This document shows positions 9,116-16,163 of a DNA stretch of 64,000 nt, in pieces. Position 1 is the first letter of the stretch. Each line of letters starts with the position of its first letter. The position numbers and the translations under genes were made by a program. The notes below the pieces were generated by a model. The model had not been told where the DNA came from and searched no databases. It was given only the letters and a program-made list of their open reading frames with translations. Origin of the DNA: Thermopolyspora flexuosa (GTDB lineage Bacteria > Actinomycetota > Actinomycetes > Streptosporangiales > Streptosporangiaceae); assembly GCF_006716785.1 (NCBI RefSeq), contig NZ_VFPQ01000001.1, forward strand, positions 2,790,001 to 2,854,000, read 5' to 3'.

Positions 9116-10098
9116 CGGGCCTCCCCTGCGAGGTCGGCGAGTACGGCGGTGATCGTGCGCTCGGCCAGTTCGATCTTGAAGGCGTTGTGCCGCAGCGGTA
9201 CGGCGGCGGCGAGCTCGGCGCGGGCCGCGGCGCGGAACGTGCCCGGGTCGGCTGGCGCGCCGAGCAGGGCCTGCTCGGCGGTGCGGGCGCGCCAGGGTTT
9301 GGGCGCGACGCCGCCGAGCGCGAGCCGTACCGCGGTGATCACCCCTCGCTCCACGCGGAGCACCGCGGCCACCGAGACGAGGGCGAAGGCGTAGCTCGCG
9401 CGGTCGCGCACCTTGCGGTAGCCGGAGGCGGCACCGGGCGGCAGCGGCGGCAGCTCGACCGCGGTGATCAGCTCGCCGTGCTCGAGCTCGGTCTCGATCT
9501 CGGGGTGGTCGCCGGGCAGCCGGTGCAGCTCGGTGAGCGGCAGGGTGCGGGTGCCGCGGCCGCCGCGCAGGTGCACGACCGCGTCGGCGGCGGCGAGCGC
9601 GACGCACATGTCCGAGGGGTGGGTGGCGACGCAGGCGGGCGAGGCGCCGAGGATGGCGTGGTCGCGGTTGTGGCCGTCGATCGCGTCGCAGCCCTGGCCG
9701 GGCTCGCGCCTGTTGCAGCGGGAGCCGGCGACGTCGTAGAAGTACGGGCACCGGGTGCGCTGCAGGATGTTGCCCGCGACCGTGGCCATGTTCCGGATCT
9801 GCGCCGATCCCCCGGCGAGGATCGCCCGGGCCAGCAGCGGGTAGCGTTCGCGGACGGCGCGGTGCTCGGCCACCGCGGTGTTGCGGGCCGCGGCACCGAT
9901 CAGCAGGCCGCCGTCCGGCCGCTCCTCGATCGCCGCCGGCAGGCCGGTGACGTCGACCAGCGTGGCCGGGGCGGCGACGTTGCGGCGCATCAGGTCGACC
10001 AGGTTGGTGCCGCCGCCGAGGTACGCCGCGCGCGGGGCCGCGCCGAGCCGTACGGCGTCGGCCGGGTCGCAGGCCCGCGCGTAGGTGAAGGGGTTCAC
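9112..10098 (-). CDS. paoB: Molybdenum dehydrogenase FAD-binding subunit (PaoB-like)
   Basis: The 328-residue middle subunit carries FAD and relays electrons from the iron-sulfur subunit. The N-terminal FAD-binding part has AYLGGGTNLVDLM, and the C-terminal part is the CO-dehydrogenase flavoprotein domain. Diagnostic is an inserted cysteine cluster, TRCPYFYD...SRCNRREPGQGCDA, which in E. coli PaoB holds an extra [4Fe-4S] cluster; ordinary xanthine dehydrogenase subunits lack it. Start is GTG, sharing GTGA with the stop of the upstream [2Fe-2S] gene; the stop overlaps the next start likewise. All three subunits are therefore probably made in stoichiometric amounts from one mRNA. Confidence 0.9.
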   Translation of the reverse strand: MNPFTYARACDPADAVRLGAAPRAAYLGGGTNLVDLMRRNVAAPATLVDVTGLPAAIEERPDGGLLIGAAARNTAVAEHRAVRERYPLLARAILAGGSAQIRNMATVAGNILQRTRCPYFYDVAGSRCNRREPGQGCDAIDGHNRDHAILGASPACVATHPSDMCVALAAADAVVHLRGGRGTRTLPLTELHRLPGDHPEIETELEHGELITAVELPPLPPGAASGYRKVRDRASYAFALVSVAAVLRVERGVITAVRLALGGVAPKPWRARTAEQALLGAPADPGTFRAAARAELAAAVPLRHNAFKIELAERTITAVLADLAGEAR

Positions 10099-10619
10099 GC
10101 GCCCTCCCCCTGTGCGGCGGCGTAGGTCTCGGCGATCGCGGCGACGATGCCGTTGTGCGCGCCGCACCGGCACAGGTTGCCGCTCATCCGCTCGCGGATC
10201 TCGTCGCGGTCGAGGACGATGCGGTCCGCGGTGAGGTCCGTGGTGACGTAGCTGGGCACGCCGCGCGCGGCCTCGGCGGCCATGGCGACCGCGGAGCAGA
10301 GGTGGCCGGGGGTGCAGTAGCCGCACTGGAAGCCGTCGTGCTCGATGAACGCCCGCTGCAGCGGGTGCGGGCCGTCCGGGCCGGCCAGCCCTTCCACGGT
10401 GGTGATCTCGCGGCCCGCGTACTGCACGGCGAGCGCCAGGCAGGACAGGATGCGCTCGCCGTCCGCAAGGACGGTGCACGCCCCGCAGGCGCCCTGGTCG
10501 CAGCCCTTCTTGGTGCCGGTCAGGTGGAGGGTCTCGCGCAGCAGGTCCAGCAGGGATGTGCGGGGGTCGACGGCCACCCGAACCTCGGCGCCGTTGACCC
10601 GCATCGCGATGTGGTCCAC
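10095..10619 (-). CDS. paoA: Molybdenum dehydrogenase [2Fe-2S] subunit (PaoA-like)
   Basis: The 174-residue small subunit binds two [2Fe-2S] clusters. The plant-ferredoxin-type site is CDQGACGACTV plus a later Cys (ILSCLA). The second site is CGYCTPGHLC and CRCGAHNGI. The start is taken as GTG (VDHIAMRVNGAEV). The frame is open further upstream, but that extension runs through the divergent promoter region and shows no twin-arginine signal, unlike E. coli PaoA, so the complex should be cytoplasmic. It is first gene of the operon and faces a TetR gene across a 185-bp region with three palindromes. Confidence 0.9.
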   Translation of the reverse strand: MDHIAMRVNGAEVRVAVDPRTSLLDLLRETLHLTGTKKGCDQGACGACTVLADGERILSCLALAVQYAGREITTVEGLAGPDGPHPLQRAFIEHDGFQCGYCTPGHLCSAVAMAAEAARGVPSYVTTDLTADRIVLDRDEIRERMSGNLCRCGAHNGIVAAIAETYAAAQGEGA

Positions 10620-10720
10620 TTCGCTCTCGCTTTCCTGGATCGGACGGGAATCACGTGATCGGCCGAGGGTGAGGACAAAGGCATGCGAGTTCCTGGGAAT
10701 GGCGTATCCTGGACGAAACC

Positions 10721-10781
10721 GGAACGCCTTTCCGCTTAGGACTCTACGGAACCGCTTCCGCTCGATCAAGGAACGGCTTCC
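10721..10781. promoter_or_regulatory. Three GGAAC..TTCC palindromes, probable TetR operators
   Basis: Three related palindromes lie just before the TetR start: GGAACGCCTTTCC (10721-10733), GGAACCGCTTCC (10748-10759) and GGAACGGCTTCC (10770-10781). The last two are 22 bp apart centre to centre, about two helical turns. Repeated palindromes between a tetR gene and a divergent operon are the usual arrangement for autoregulation and control of the neighbour. The sites are seen directly; the binding protein is inferred. Confidence 0.65.
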
Positions 10782-10804
10782 GATTGAGCACGTGGAGGAG
10801 CGTC

Positions 10805-11449
10805 GTGTCAGGGAACGTGCCCCCGGTCGAGGGCGGGCCGGCCGGGCCGGCGGAGCCCGGCGCCCACGCGCGCCGCCGGCGGCTCCGCTCCGATGCCCGG
10901 CGCAACATCGACGCGCTGCTCGAGGCGGCGAAGGAGGTGTTCGCCACCACGGGTGTGGACGCCCCCGCCAAGCGGATCTGCGACCTGGCGGGCGTCGGGG
11001 TTGGAACGCTCTACCGGCACTTCCCGCAGCGCGCGGATCTGGTCATGGCCGTGTTCCGGCGCGAGGTGGAGGCCTGCGCCGCGAGCGCCGCCGAGCTGGC
11101 CGCGGCGTACGGGCCCGGGGCGGCGCTGGAGAGGTGGCTGCACCGGTACACCGAGTTCCTCGCGACCAAGCGCGGGCTCGCCGCCGCGCTGCACCGGATC
11201 GATCCGGAGGGCACGGCCCTGTCGGCCTACTTCCGGGAGCGGTTCGAGCCCGTGCTCGGCTCCCTGCTCGAGGGCGCGGCCGCCGCCGGGGAGATCGGCG
11301 GCGACGTCACCGCGCGGGAGCTGCTGCACGCGGTCGCGAACCTGTGCGTGCCGCCGCCGGACGAGAGCGTCGGCTACAGCAGGCGCATGGTCACGCTGCT
11401 CGTCGACGGCCTGCGGTACCGCGCCGCCGGAGACCGGGAGCGCTCCTGA
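10805..11449 (+). CDS. TetR-family transcriptional regulator
   Basis: A 214-residue repressor. The N-terminal helix-turn-helix covers roughly residues 30-80: RRNIDALLEAAKEVF, then AKRICDLAGVGVGTLYRHFP, the recognition-helix signature of TetR proteins. The C-terminal region is the ligand-binding helical domain. Start is GTG with GGAGGAG 5 bp upstream; an in-frame TTG seven codons earlier is less well placed. It reads away from the paoABC-like operon, with three palindromes directly before it, so it probably represses itself and that operon until a substrate-like ligand binds. The C-terminal domain resembles those with YSRRMVTLLVDGLR ends, common in actinomycete regulators. Confidence 0.9.
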   Translation: MSGNVPPVEGGPAGPAEPGAHARRRRLRSDARRNIDALLEAAKEVFATTGVDAPAKRICDLAGVGVGTLYRHFPQRADLVMAVFRREVEACAASAAELAAAYGPGAALERWLHRYTEFLATKRGLAAALHRIDPEGTALSAYFRERFEPVLGSLLEGAAAAGEIGGDVTARELLHAVANLCVPPPDESVGYSRRMVTLLVDGLRYRAAGDRERS

Positions 11450-11494
11450 CCGGCCACGGCCCGGGCGCGGTCCGGGCCGGGCGGCGGCCGCGGG

Positions 11495-12031
11495 TCAGGG
11501 CAGGCGGCCGACGTGGGCGAGGGCCTGCCGGAGCAGGACGCCCTGGCCGCCGGTCATCTCCTGCTGGACCGAGGGCGAGGCGGCCTCCTCCGGGGTGAAC
11601 CAGACCAGGTCGAGCGCGTCCTGGCGCGGGCGGCAGTCCCCGGCGACCGGGACGATGTAGGCGAGGGACACCGCGTGCTGGCGCGGGTCGTGGTACGGCG
11701 TGATCCCCGGCGTCGGGAAGTACTCGGCGATCGTGAACGGCTGGGGCGAGGGCGGGACCTGGGGCAGGGCGACCGGACCGAGATCCTTCTCCAGGTGCCG
11801 CAGCAACGCGTCGCGGACCCGTTCGTGGTAGAGCACCCGGCCGGAGACGAGCGCGCGACTCACCGTTCCGTCGGCCCCGATGCGCAGCAGCAGGCCCACC
11901 CGGGTCACCACCCCGGACTCGTCGACGCGCACCGGTACCGCGTTCACATAGAGGATCGGCATCCGCCCGCGAATGCTCTCCAGCTCTTCCTGGCTGAGCC
12001 AGGCGGACGCGGTTTCGGTCATTTCGGTCAC
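11495..12031 (-). CDS. DUF4916 / NUDIX-hydrolase-family protein
   Basis: This 178-residue cytoplasmic protein matches the actinobacterial DUF4916 group, annotated as NUDIX-related although the GX5EX7REUXEEXGU catalytic box is not present. Recognisable segments are WLSQEELESIRGRMPILYVN near the start, VGLLLRIGADGTVSRALVSG and the C-terminal LDLVWFTPEEA. That last segment is the part that resembles NUDIX domains. Function is unknown. Start may be GTG at the given end or the ATG three codons later. It is transcribed toward the TetR gene end, with no operon partner. Confidence 0.8.
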   Translation of the reverse strand: MTEMTETASAWLSQEELESIRGRMPILYVNAVPVRVDESGVVTRVGLLLRIGADGTVSRALVSGRVLYHERVRDALLRHLEKDLGPVALPQVPPSPQPFTIAEYFPTPGITPYHDPRQHAVSLAYIVPVAGDCRPRQDALDLVWFTPEEAASPSVQQEMTGGQGVLLRQALAHVGRLP

Positions 12032-12135
12032 CCGACCGATGGTACTGGGCGGGCGCCTCGTCCGTTCCCGAAAACGCCCACAGCCGAGCCGTTCGGGTCA
12101 CGGACGCGCACGTGTGCGCCCGGGCCCTGACGAGG

Positions 12136-12938
12136 TCACCCGGACGAGCACTCCGAGACGTCGACGACACTCCCGCCACGCGGTGCATTGATGCCGGCCT
12201 TCGTCCCCCATCCGGTGAAGCGGACCTCGGTGATCGTGGGGGAGGTCTCACGGAAGTACTGGGTGACGATCACCCGTCGAGGCAGGCCGTCCGCCCCCGC
12301 GTGCACGGTGATGACCACTCTTCTGTCGGCGAACACCTCACCGGCCGGACCCCAGCCGCGGAACCACGGGGAGAGCCTGTGGAGCCGCCCGTACGTGGTC
12401 TCGATCCGGTACGGCGAGGTGCGTGACCTCGACCTGGCGAGCAGGGTGCGCAGCAGAGCGGGGTCGGGGACGTTGACGTTGATGGACCCCTCTGATCTGC
12501 CGCTGATGGGCGAGCCCTTGGGGACGCGGATCCACTTCCGGCCCGGGGCCAGGCCGCTCTCGTACTCCTTGCCGGACGTGTAGGCGGTGCCTCGCACCCA
12601 GATCGTCCGTATCGCGCTTTCGTCTGCGTCCGGCCGGCAGATCCAGTCATTGTTGACCCGCGACGCGGAGGTGGTGGTGATATCGGAGGCGATCACGCCG
12701 GAGCGGTCGAACCGGAAGACCCCATGTTGCACGTGACGGAGACCCGGTTGAGCAACCTGCCTCGCGTGATCTGAGTGAACTTCACCCCGCGTCCGGGGAC
12801 GAACTGCCGCTTGAGCGCGTCCGCCGGCTTGGGCGCCGCCGTCGCCGCGGCGGCGGGGCGCCGAGGCCGGGCGCCACCAGGGCCACCACCACAACCCCGG
12901 CAAACCCCACACATTCGATTCATGTCGAATCCCTTCAC
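12136..12938 (-). pseudogene. Secreted-protein gene broken by apparent frameshifts
   Basis: Three frames must be joined to make one sensible protein. A GTG start with GGAGGGG upstream gives MKGFDMNRM. A +1 frame then gives a hydrophobic signal-peptide core (VVVVALVAPGLGA), the first frame resumes with PKPADALKRQFVPGRGVKF, and near 12,725-12,735 a third frame takes over (VFRFDRSGVIASDI) and runs to the stop. The C-terminal part (YETTYG-like ...RIETTYGRLHRLSPWFR, VIVTQYFRETSP) is clearly coding and ends in a Cys-containing tail. At the last junction a single missing base would restore the frame. This is either a pseudogene or sequence error in GC-rich tracts. Intact, it would be an exported protein of about 260 residues with unknown function. 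Confidence 0.65.
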
Positions 12939-13284
12939 AAATCCCCTCCCTTATGCGGAAAGGGCTGCGGGAATTCCGGCCCGCGATGATCACGACGGTC
13001 TCGCCTTCTCCTCGTCCGGGCGGATGTGCGCGAGGAAACGACACGAGCGGGAAAGGGACGGCCGGACGTCTCGCGGGCACGCCCTCGACGACCCGCCGAC
13101 GCGGGATCAGGATGCGCAGGTCACCGGCGGTCCCGCGGCCCGGCGCGGGCGACGTTTGAGGTGGGCGGGACGGGTAGTGGCGAACCGACGGGGGACGAAA
13201 GATCACCCCGTTGACGGTGCCTTCCGCCCGGAAGGCGTGACAGGCGGTCTTCGCGACGCGAGGCCGCCGGATTGGGGGAAGCCG
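12939..13284. other. Divergent intergenic region
   Basis: About 345 bp between the broken secreted-protein gene (leftward) and the WGxxGxxWG gene (rightward). It should hold both promoters. No conserved small protein or RNA fold was recognised. Confidence 0.4.
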
Positions 13285-13542
13285 ATGCGTAAGGCATTTA
13301 CCGGATTGGGCTTGGCGCTTTTCCTGACATTGGTGCCGGCCGCCGCGGCGACCGCCGACTCGGTCGCGGCACCCGTGACGCACAGCCAGGTGGCGGCGCC
13401 GGAACCGCAGCAGCGGGACGAGGGCGGCGGCAACGCCGGCCTGTGGGGCCTGCTCGGTCTGCTGGGTCTTGCCGGCCTCGCCGGGATGCGCAAGACGCGG
13501 GAGCGCGCCCGGGAACACATAGGCGACCGCGGAATGCACTGA
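13285..13542 (+). CDS. WGxxGxxWG-type small secreted/membrane protein
   Basis: The 85-residue protein has a clear signal peptide (MRKAFTGLGLALFLTLVPAAAATA), a short polar spacer with EPQQRDEGGG, then GLWGLLGLLGLAGLAG followed by basic MRKTRERAREH. This layout is the WGxxGxxWG family found in actinobacteria, where the Gly/Leu segment and basic tail resemble C-terminal sorting or anchoring signals such as MYXO-CTERM. It would be exported and held at the membrane. The start ATG has GGGGGAAG upstream. It is a single gene ending at a strong inverted repeat. Function is unknown. Confidence 0.75.
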   Translation: MRKAFTGLGLALFLTLVPAAAATADSVAAPVTHSQVAAPEPQQRDEGGGNAGLWGLLGLLGLAGLAGMRKTRERAREHIGDRGMH

Positions 13543-13554
13543 CCCCGACCTGAC

Positions 13555-13599
13555 GCGGTACGGCACGGCGCCGCGTAGGCCGCCTGCGCGCCGTACCGC
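13555..13599. terminator. Inverted repeat between convergent genes, probable bidirectional terminator
   Basis: GCGGTACGGC and GCCGTACCGC form a perfect 10-bp stem around a 25-nt GC-rich loop, 12 bp after the stop of the WGxxGxxWG gene. The opposing inositol-monophosphatase gene stops 146 bp further on. No T-run follows, as is common for actinobacterial terminators. Confidence 0.55.
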
Positions 13600-13745
13600 T
13601 CCTGAAACGATGAGCGAACGGATGAACGACCGCGTGGAACCAGCACCCCGATCCCCGCCCGGGCGCGGGTGAGGCGACCGCCGCGTACGGAGCCTGCCGC
13701 CCGCCGGTGGACGGGGGCGCGGCAGGCTCCGCCGCATGCGGGCAC

Positions 13746-14621
13746 TCAGTCCTGCGCCTTGGCGTAGGCGTCGGCGAGCGTGGTCATGATGTGCTCGCGC
13801 AGCCCGGGGCAGACGGCGACGGTGACCGCGGAGTCGACCGTGTGGTCGGCGCCGTCGCGGTCGAGCACCGCGCCCCCGGCCTCGCGGACCAGCAGCACGC
13901 CCGCCATGGTGTCCCACGGCAGGTTGGACAGGATGATCGAGGCGTCGAGCTTGCCCTGGGCGACCCAGGCGAGGTCGATCGCAGCGCTGCCGAGCATGCG
14001 CACCCGGTGCACCCGCGCGCCGAGCGCGGCCAGCAGGTTGAGCCGTACCCGGTTGTTGTGCTCGGCCCCGGGGCCGACCGCGAAGTCGCCGATGGAGACG
14101 ACCGCGTCGGACGGCTCCCGCGTCTCGGCGACGTGGATGCGCTCGCCGTCGAGGTACGCGCCCTGCCCGGCCGCCGCGGTGTAGCCGACCTCGAGGAACG
14201 GCAGGTCGATCGCGGCGAGTACGGCATTGCCGCCCGACACCAGCGCGAGCGAGACGCCGCACAGCGGGATGCCCCGGGAGAGGTTCGAGGTGCCGTCGAC
14301 CGGGTCGAGGGTCCACCAGGGGGCGTCGCCGTCCGGGCCGATGCGGCCGTGCTCCTCGCCGAGAAAGCCGATGTGCGGGGTCTCCCGGCTCAGGAACTCG
14401 CGTACCGCCTCCTCGACGGCGAGGTCGATGTCGGTGACGATGTCCCGGTCGCCCTTCGCCCGGATCGCGCCGGGCAGCCGGGAGCGGATGATCCGGCGCG
14501 CGATGCCGAGCGCCTCGGTGGCGATGCCGAGCAGCTCGGGCAGCGACTGCGCGGGCACCGCCGCACCGGGCCGCGGCTCGGCGGGGACGCCGGAGGGGGG
14601 CTGTGTCGGCGGGACGGTCAT
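13746..14621 (-). CDS. Inositol-monophosphatase-family phosphatase
   Basis: A Mg-dependent sugar-phosphate or inositol-phosphate phosphatase of 291 residues. Metal-binding signatures are FLGEEHG (first Glu pair), DPVDGTSN (motif A) and WDTMAGVLLVREAGG (motif B). No signal peptide. The ATG lies 2 bp beyond the stop of the GTP-cyclohydrolase-II-like gene; an alternative GTG three codons earlier would overlap it. It is therefore probably the last gene of a two-gene operon with that enzyme, and may dephosphorylate a pathway intermediate such as a ribityl or ribosyl phosphate. The substrate is inferred from context only. Confidence 0.85.
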   Translation of the reverse strand: MTVPPTQPPSGVPAEPRPGAAVPAQSLPELLGIATEALGIARRIIRSRLPGAIRAKGDRDIVTDIDLAVEEAVREFLSRETPHIGFLGEEHGRIGPDGDAPWWTLDPVDGTSNLSRGIPLCGVSLALVSGGNAVLAAIDLPFLEVGYTAAAGQGAYLDGERIHVAETREPSDAVVSIGDFAVGPGAEHNNRVRLNLLAALGARVHRVRMLGSAAIDLAWVAQGKLDASIILSNLPWDTMAGVLLVREAGGAVLDRDGADHTVDSAVTVAVCPGLREHIMTTLADAYAKAQD

Positions 14622-14623
14622 GC

Positions 14624-15280
14624 TCAGCACCCCGCGGTGCCCAGGCGGCTGTAGGCGTCGTACCCGTCGAGGTGCGGCAGGTCGTGGCCGAGCCGGTCGC
14701 GTTTCGCGGTGAGGTAGCGGATGTTGTGCGCGTTGGCCTCGATCAGCAGCGGCACCCGGGCGGCGACGACGATGCCGTGCGACTCCAGCGCCTTGATCTT
14801 GTCGGCGTTGTTCGACATGAGCCGCACCGAGCGCACGCCGAGGTACTTCAGCACCCGGGCCGCGGGGCCGAAGTCGCGCCGGTCCACCGGGTAGCCGAGC
14901 GCGGTCGCCGAGTCGACGGTGTCGAGGCCCTGCTCGTCCTGGAGCACGTGGGTGCGCACCTTGGCGACGAGCCCGATCCCCCGCCCCTCGTGGCCGCGCA
15001 GGTAGACGAGCACGCCGGCCGGCTCCGCGACGATCGCGTCGAGCGCGGCGGCGAGCTGGTCACCGCACTCGCACCGCATCGCGCCGAAGATGTCGCCGGT
15101 CACGCACTCGGAGTGCACCCTGACGAGCACGTTCTCCTTACCGTGCGGATCGCCGTGGACGAGCGCGATGTGCTCGTTCCCGTCCAGCGGGTCGCGAAAG
15201 GCGACGGTGCGGAACGTGCCTCGCCGGGTCACCAGATCCGCCTCGGCGATGTGCTCGGCCGCGATGCCGTGCTCGCGCAT
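14624..15280 (-). CDS. GTP cyclohydrolase II paralogue with His at the product-switch position
   Basis: A 218-residue RibA-type enzyme opening the imidazole ring of GTP. Zn ligands are Cys59, Cys70 and Cys72 (CVTGDIFGAMRCECG), and the GTP-binding segment RGHEGRGIGL is intact. In canonical GCH II the segment after it reads KxxAYxLQD with a Tyr needed for the late deformylation step. Here it reads KVRTHVLQD, with His111 in that place. In S. coelicolor SCO6655 the same position is Met and the enzyme releases the formylated product FAPy (known from published enzymology, recalled). The enzyme here is therefore likely FAPy-forming rather than a riboflavin enzyme. Start ATG has AGGAGG at 5 bp. Neighbours are a phosphatase (downstream) and, divergent, a creatininase-family hydrolase. 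Confidence 0.88.
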   Translation of the reverse strand: MREHGIAAEHIAEADLVTRRGTFRTVAFRDPLDGNEHIALVHGDPHGKENVLVRVHSECVTGDIFGAMRCECGDQLAAALDAIVAEPAGVLVYLRGHEGRGIGLVAKVRTHVLQDEQGLDTVDSATALGYPVDRRDFGPAARVLKYLGVRSVRLMSNNADKIKALESHGIVVAARVPLLIEANAHNIRYLTAKRDRLGHDLPHLDGYDAYSRLGTAGC

Positions 15281-15383
15281 GTACCCTCCTTGCTTCATTG
15301 CCCTGACATAGGACAGAACGGACGATCCGCCGCCGCGGATCAGTTGTTGCGCGTTCGCCTGCCGCCGGACAGGCTGGTCGGCT

Positions 15384-16163
15384 ATGACACACCCCGATTC
15401 GGCACCCACGGCCGCCGACGGCGGCACCCCCGGTACGGCGGGCCTCCCGGGCGGCGCGTTCCCCCTGCCGACCGCCACCACCGAGGACGAGCGGCGGCGC
15501 GGCGCCACGGTGGCCCTGCTCCCGGTCGGCAGCTTCGAGCAGCACGGGCCGTACCTGCCGCTCGCCACCGACACGGTCGTCGCCTGCACGATCGCCCAGG
15601 CGATCGCGCACGCGTACCCGGTGCTGCTGCTGCCGCCGGTCACCATCTCCTGCTCGCACGAGCACGCCGCCTGGCCGGGCACGGTGAGCATCTCTGCGGC
15701 CACCCTGTACGCGGTCGTCCGGGACGTGGCCGAGTCGCTGCGCCGCTCCGGTGTCGACCGGCTCGTCCTGGTCAACGGGCACGGCGGCAACTACGTGCTC
15801 GGCAACGTGGTGCAGGAGGCGTCCGCGGAGGGGCGGCGCATGGCGCTGTTCCCGCAGGCGGCGGACTGGGAGGCGGCGTTCGCCGCGGCGGGCCTGGAGA
15901 CCTCGGCGTGGGACGACATGCACGCCGGAGAGCTCGAGACCTCGATCCTGCTGCACGCTCATCCACATCTGGTCCGCCCCGGATACGAAACCGGCGATCA
16001 CCTCGCGGGCGACCGCCGGCATCTGCTTACCCTCGGTATGGCCGCCTACACCGGCTCCGGCGTCATCGGCCGCCCGTCACGCGCCTCGGCCCGCAAGGGG
16101 CAGGACGTGATCGACCACCTCGTCGCGGCGTTCGCCGAGGTCCTCGCGGTGCTCGGCCGCTGA
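15384..16163 (+). CDS. Creatininase/ArfB-family metal-dependent amidohydrolase
   Basis: The 259-residue protein has the family's metal and active-site motifs: LPVGSFEQHGPYLPLATD (Glu, His and Asp ligands), VNGHGGN, and DMHAGELETS. The position after HGP is Tyr rather than the common His. Members include creatininase, MftE and the archaeal FAPy deformylase ArfB. Its gene diverges from that of the FAPy-type GTP cyclohydrolase homologue with a 103-bp gap. Deformylation of the formamidopyrimidine is thus the simplest proposal (inference). A 30-residue Ala/Pro/Gly-rich N-terminal extension precedes the domain. Its 3' end overlaps the opposing membrane-protein gene by 87 bp. Confidence 0.87.
   Translation: MTHPDSAPTAADGGTPGTAGLPGGAFPLPTATTEDERRRGATVALLPVGSFEQHGPYLPLATDTVVACTIAQAIAHAYPVLLLPPVTISCSHEHAAWPGTVSISAATLYAVVRDVAESLRRSGVDRLVLVNGHGGNYVLGNVVQEASAEGRRMALFPQAADWEAAFAAAGLETSAWDDMHAGELETSILLHAHPHLVRPGYETGDHLAGDRRHLLTLGMAAYTGSGVIGRPSRASARKGQDVIDHLVAAFAEVLAVLGR

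Noticed and set aside
5189-9394. A very long open frame on the + strand antisense to the oxidase and molybdenum-enzyme genes
   Set aside because: Its translation is a Gly/Ala/Arg/Val/Asp-rich shadow produced by GC-rich third positions of the genes on the other strand; no family motif occurs in it.
14624-15280. Annotation as ordinary RibA of the riboflavin pathway
   Set aside because: No other rib genes are adjacent and the Tyr needed for the normal product is replaced by His.
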